Below, in pieces: positions 14,569 to 16,534 of a DNA stretch of 16,534 nucleotides. The position numbers were made by a program, and so were the translations under genes. Source of the stretch: Deltaproteobacteria bacterium (GTDB lineage: Bacteria > Desulfobacterota > DSM-4660 > Desulfatiglandales > HGW-15); contig JAFGDF010000116.1 in assembly GCA_016932235.1 (NCBI GenBank), positions 1 to 16,534 of the forward strand, given 5' to 3'. The notes beneath the pieces were generated by a model. That model was given only the letters and a program-made list of their open reading frames with translations, did not search any database and was not told the DNA's origin. The number at the start of each line of letters is the position of its first letter. Position 1 is the first letter of the stretch.

Positions 14569-15669
14569 ATGAAGATTAAGGCTGCGGTCGTTAATGAAAG
14601 GTCAGGAAAGTTCAATATCGAACAGGTGGAACTCAGTGATCCGAGGGATGATGAGGTGCTGGTCCGGATAGTCAGCGTCGGCATCTGCCATACGGATCTG
14701 GCAGCCCGGGATATGTATCTGCCGATCCCGCCGCCGCCGAGCGTCTTCGGACATGAAGGGGCCGGCGTAGTTGAAAAGGTAGGGGCGCGGGTGACCAAGG
14801 TAAAACCGGGCGACCATGTGGTATTAGCCTGGGACTACTGCGGGGCATGCAAAACATGCGAGGCCGGCAAGGTTCTCTATTGTCTGAATTTTTTCCAGCA
14901 CAATTTCTTCGGTGCCCGGCCGGATGGCAGTATGACTTTAAAAAAGGGCAATAAGGACATCCACGGTTGCTTTTTTAACCAGTCGTCTTTTGCCGAGTTC
15001 TCGCTCGCCAATGAACGGAACGTCGTAAAGGTGCCGAAAGACGTCCCCCTCGAGATACTGGGACCCCTCGGATGCGGCGTCATGACCGGCGCGGGCGCGG
15101 TCATGAATTCGTTTCAGGCCAAGCCAGGATCTTCCATCGCCGTGTTCGGCATCGGCAATGTGGGATTGAGCGCCATTCTCGCCGCTGTCGTCTGCGGCTA
15201 CACCACCATTATCGCCGTGGGCAGGCGTCCGGAGCCCCTGAAGTTCGCAAAGGAATTGGGCGCCACACATACCGTCAATACAAGTGAGGTGGATCCGGTT
15301 AAGGCGATCCGTGAAATTACAGACGGGGGCGCGGAGTTCACCCTGGAGTGCGCGGGCAATCCCGAAGTGCTCCGGCAGGCCGTGGACTCGCTGCCCCGCT
15401 GCGGGGTTTGCGGGGTTCAGGGGGTTGTGCCTCCGGGCACGGAAGTAAAACTTGATATGGATCTGATTATGAACGGCAGGACGGTTAAGGGGATCCTCGG
15501 AGGAGATGACCATCCGAACCTGTTCATCCCCAAACTGGTTGAGCTTTATAAACAGGGCCGTATGCCTTTCGACCGGTTGATCACTTACTATCCGTTCGAA
15601 GAGATAAACAAGGCGATAGAAGATATGGAAAAGAGACGCGTAATCAAACCGGTCTTGCGCATGTCGTAG
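14569..15669 (+). CDS. Zinc-dependent (aryl-)alcohol dehydrogenase, MDR family
   Basis: A 366-residue medium-chain dehydrogenase that interconverts an alcohol and its aldehyde. Catalytic zinc ligands are Cys40 (GICHTD), His62 with Glu63 (GHEGAG) and Cys169 (LGCGVMTGAGAV). The structural zinc is held by Cys91, 94, 97 and 105. The cofactor loop is G194-I-G-N-V-G199. The LGCGVMTGAGAV form and overall length match the benzyl/aryl-alcohol and geraniol dehydrogenase branch. At the end of the second strand of the cofactor fold, IIAVGRRPEPL has Gly-Arg-Arg where NAD-specific members have Asp, which hints at NADP(H). The start is the ATG at 14569, with AAGGAGGGG just upstream; ten further codons in frame lack such a site. 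It is divergent from the flavoprotein operon and followed 128 bases later by an AOR, its likely partner in alcohol to acid oxidation. Confidence 0.9.
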   Translation: MKIKAAVVNERSGKFNIEQVELSDPRDDEVLVRIVSVGICHTDLAARDMYLPIPPPPSVFGHEGAGVVEKVGARVTKVKPGDHVVLAWDYCGACKTCEAGKVLYCLNFFQHNFFGARPDGSMTLKKGNKDIHGCFFNQSSFAEFSLANERNVVKVPKDVPLEILGPLGCGVMTGAGAVMNSFQAKPGSSIAVFGIGNVGLSAILAAVVCGYTTIIAVGRRPEPLKFAKELGATHTVNTSEVDPVKAIREITDGGAEFTLECAGNPEVLRQAVDSLPRCGVCGVQGVVPPGTEVKLDMDLIMNGRTVKGILGGDDHPNLFIPKLVELYKQGRMPFDRLITYYPFEEINKAIEDMEKRRVIKPVLRMS

Positions 15670-15797
15670 TATCGTAATCGCAACCATGCTATTTCCACCG
15701 GGCCAGCCCCAGGAAAAAAGAAGAGATTCCGGACAAGTCAAATATGTGGCGGGCTGGCATCGCCTCTAATAACAAACTATAATAGGAGGAGACAGCC

Positions 15798-16534
15798 ATG
15801 AAGATCATAAGAGTGAACATGAACAAAAAGACCATTCATTCCGAAGATGTGCCGCGGGATTATGCAGGACTTGGCGGCAGGGGCCTTACATCAATAATAG
15901 TCAATGCAGAGGTTCCGCCAAAATGTGATCCTTTAGGACCGGAAAATAAACTCATTATTGCGCCGGGCCTTTTAAGTGGTACACCTATTGTAAATACCAG
16001 TCGAATATCCATTGGGGCAAAAAGCCCTTTGACAGGGACGATCAAAGAGAGCAACGCGGGTGGAACCGCTGCTGCGGCCCTGGGATCTTTAGGAATTACA
16101 GCGATTATTATCGAAGGAGAGGCACAAGAGGGGGATCTCAGCTATCTAAGGATCGACGAGAAAGGAACCACAAGCCTTGTTCCAGCCAAAGAATACAAAG
16201 GCATGCGAACTTATCAGTTCGTGGAGAAGATTCTTGAGAAATACGGAAAGAAAACCTCGGTGCTCTGTATCGGGCCAGCCGGTGAATCCAGGCTGACAGC
16301 AGCATCCATACAGTCTTCTGACATTGACGGTCACCCCTCCCGCGCCGCAGGTCGAGGAGGCCTGGGTGCTGTTATGGGGGCCAAGGGGCTTAAGGCTGTT
16401 GTTATTGATCAGAGGGGAAAGAACGCTGACCCCATAGCCGATCCAGAGGCCCTAAAGGAGGCAAATAAGGGTATCGTAAAGGCCATAAAAGAAAATCCCA
16501 TGTCCGGTCATGTTATGCCCGCCTTCGGCACTGC
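15798..16534 (+). CDS. Aldehyde:ferredoxin oxidoreductase (tungsten), N-terminal part only
   Basis: The first 245 codons are open to the right edge. The protein starts MKIIRVNMNKKTIHSEDVPR and continues YAGLGGRGLTS, LIIAPGLLSGTP, SRISIGAKSPLTGTIKESNAGG, and RAAGRGGLGAVMGAKGLKAVVI near residues 185-206. These are the tungstopterin-binding domain 1 motifs of the AOR family. Family members are usually about 600-700 residues, so most of domains 2 and 3, with the CxxC-type 4Fe-4S ligands, lies outside. The enzyme oxidises aldehydes to acids with ferredoxin, or the reverse. TAGGAGGAG lies seven bases before the ATG. The 128-base gap after the alcohol dehydrogenase holds an 8-bp inverted repeat (15702-15709 with 15751-15758) and no clear promoter, so both are probably one transcript. 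With the dehydrogenase it would complete alcohol to carboxylate oxidation. Confidence 0.9.
   Translation, partial: MKIIRVNMNKKTIHSEDVPRDYAGLGGRGLTSIIVNAEVPPKCDPLGPENKLIIAPGLLSGTPIVNTSRISIGAKSPLTGTIKESNAGGTAAAALGSLGITAIIIEGEAQEGDLSYLRIDEKGTTSLVPAKEYKGMRTYQFVEKILEKYGKKTSVLCIGPAGESRLTAASIQSSDIDGHPSRAAGRGGLGAVMGAKGLKAVVIDQRGKNADPIADPEALKEANKGIVKAIKENPMSGHVMPAFGT

Noticed and set aside
14938..15741. Minus-strand reading frame of 267 codons over the alcohol dehydrogenase
   Set aside because: It is antisense to a gene with all zinc and cofactor motifs intact; its composition follows the third codon positions of that gene.
15702..15758. Hairpin between alcohol dehydrogenase and AOR as a terminator or riboswitch
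   Set aside because: Only an 8-bp stem with a loop of about 41 bases and no T run; too weak to call as a feature of its own.

Overview
The window reads as anaerobic, probably sulfate-reducing or syntrophic Desulfobacterota (deltaproteobacterial) DNA. This is inferred from gene content, not from a marker gene: corrinoid methyl-transfer proteins, a tungsten aldehyde:ferredoxin oxidoreductase, a GlcDEF/HdrD-like flavin/iron-sulfur set and a UGA-encoded selenoprotein. G+C is moderate by eye, and genes have strong AGGAGG-type ribosome binding sites. No rRNA, tRNA, CRISPR, integrase or transposase was seen.

Layout. Twelve genes lie on the minus strand, read right to left: FAD oxidase A (14340-12877), CCG iron-sulfur protein (12594-11329), FAD oxidase B (11309-9837), UroD-type methyltransferase (9247-7904), a secreted DUF8021-like protein (7720-6812), a GT4 glycosyltransferase (6746-5568), an exported UGSC-family selenoprotein (5408-3678), a cupin (3591-3154), a secreted Sel1-repeat protein (3042-2191), an MtrH/AcsE-like methyltransferase (2025-1222), a corrinoid protein (829-194) and a second UroD-type methyltransferase cut by the left edge (175-1). 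Two plus-strand genes diverge from FAD oxidase A: a zinc alcohol dehydrogenase (14569-15669) and an aldehyde:ferredoxin oxidoreductase cut by the right edge (15798-16534). Sigma70-like promoters with 17-bp spacers can be read ahead of several genes, so the minus-strand cluster is probably several transcription units.

How the genes may work together. The UroD-type proteins, corrinoid protein and pterin-binding methyltransferase make the three parts of a corrinoid methyltransferase system: substrate to Co(I), methyl-Co(III) to tetrahydrofolate. Systems of this type demethylate methoxylated aromatics in acetogens and sulfate reducers. Alcohol dehydrogenase plus AOR would take an (aryl) alcohol to aldehyde to acid, and the two flavoproteins plus CCG protein look like a GlcDEF-like dehydrogenase. 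Together they suggest use of a methylated, perhaps plant-derived aromatic compound; the substrate itself cannot be read from the sequence.

The most notable items are (1) a 576-residue selenoprotein split in naive annotation by an in-frame UGA at 5034-5036, with Sec in a U-S-T-C motif, a SECIS-like hairpin just downstream and a signal peptide; and (2) three large palindromic intergenic elements (about 866-1205, 9267-9820, 12613-12875). Two share a core of about 168 bp with complementary changes in the flanking stem, and two share outer flanks around different interiors.
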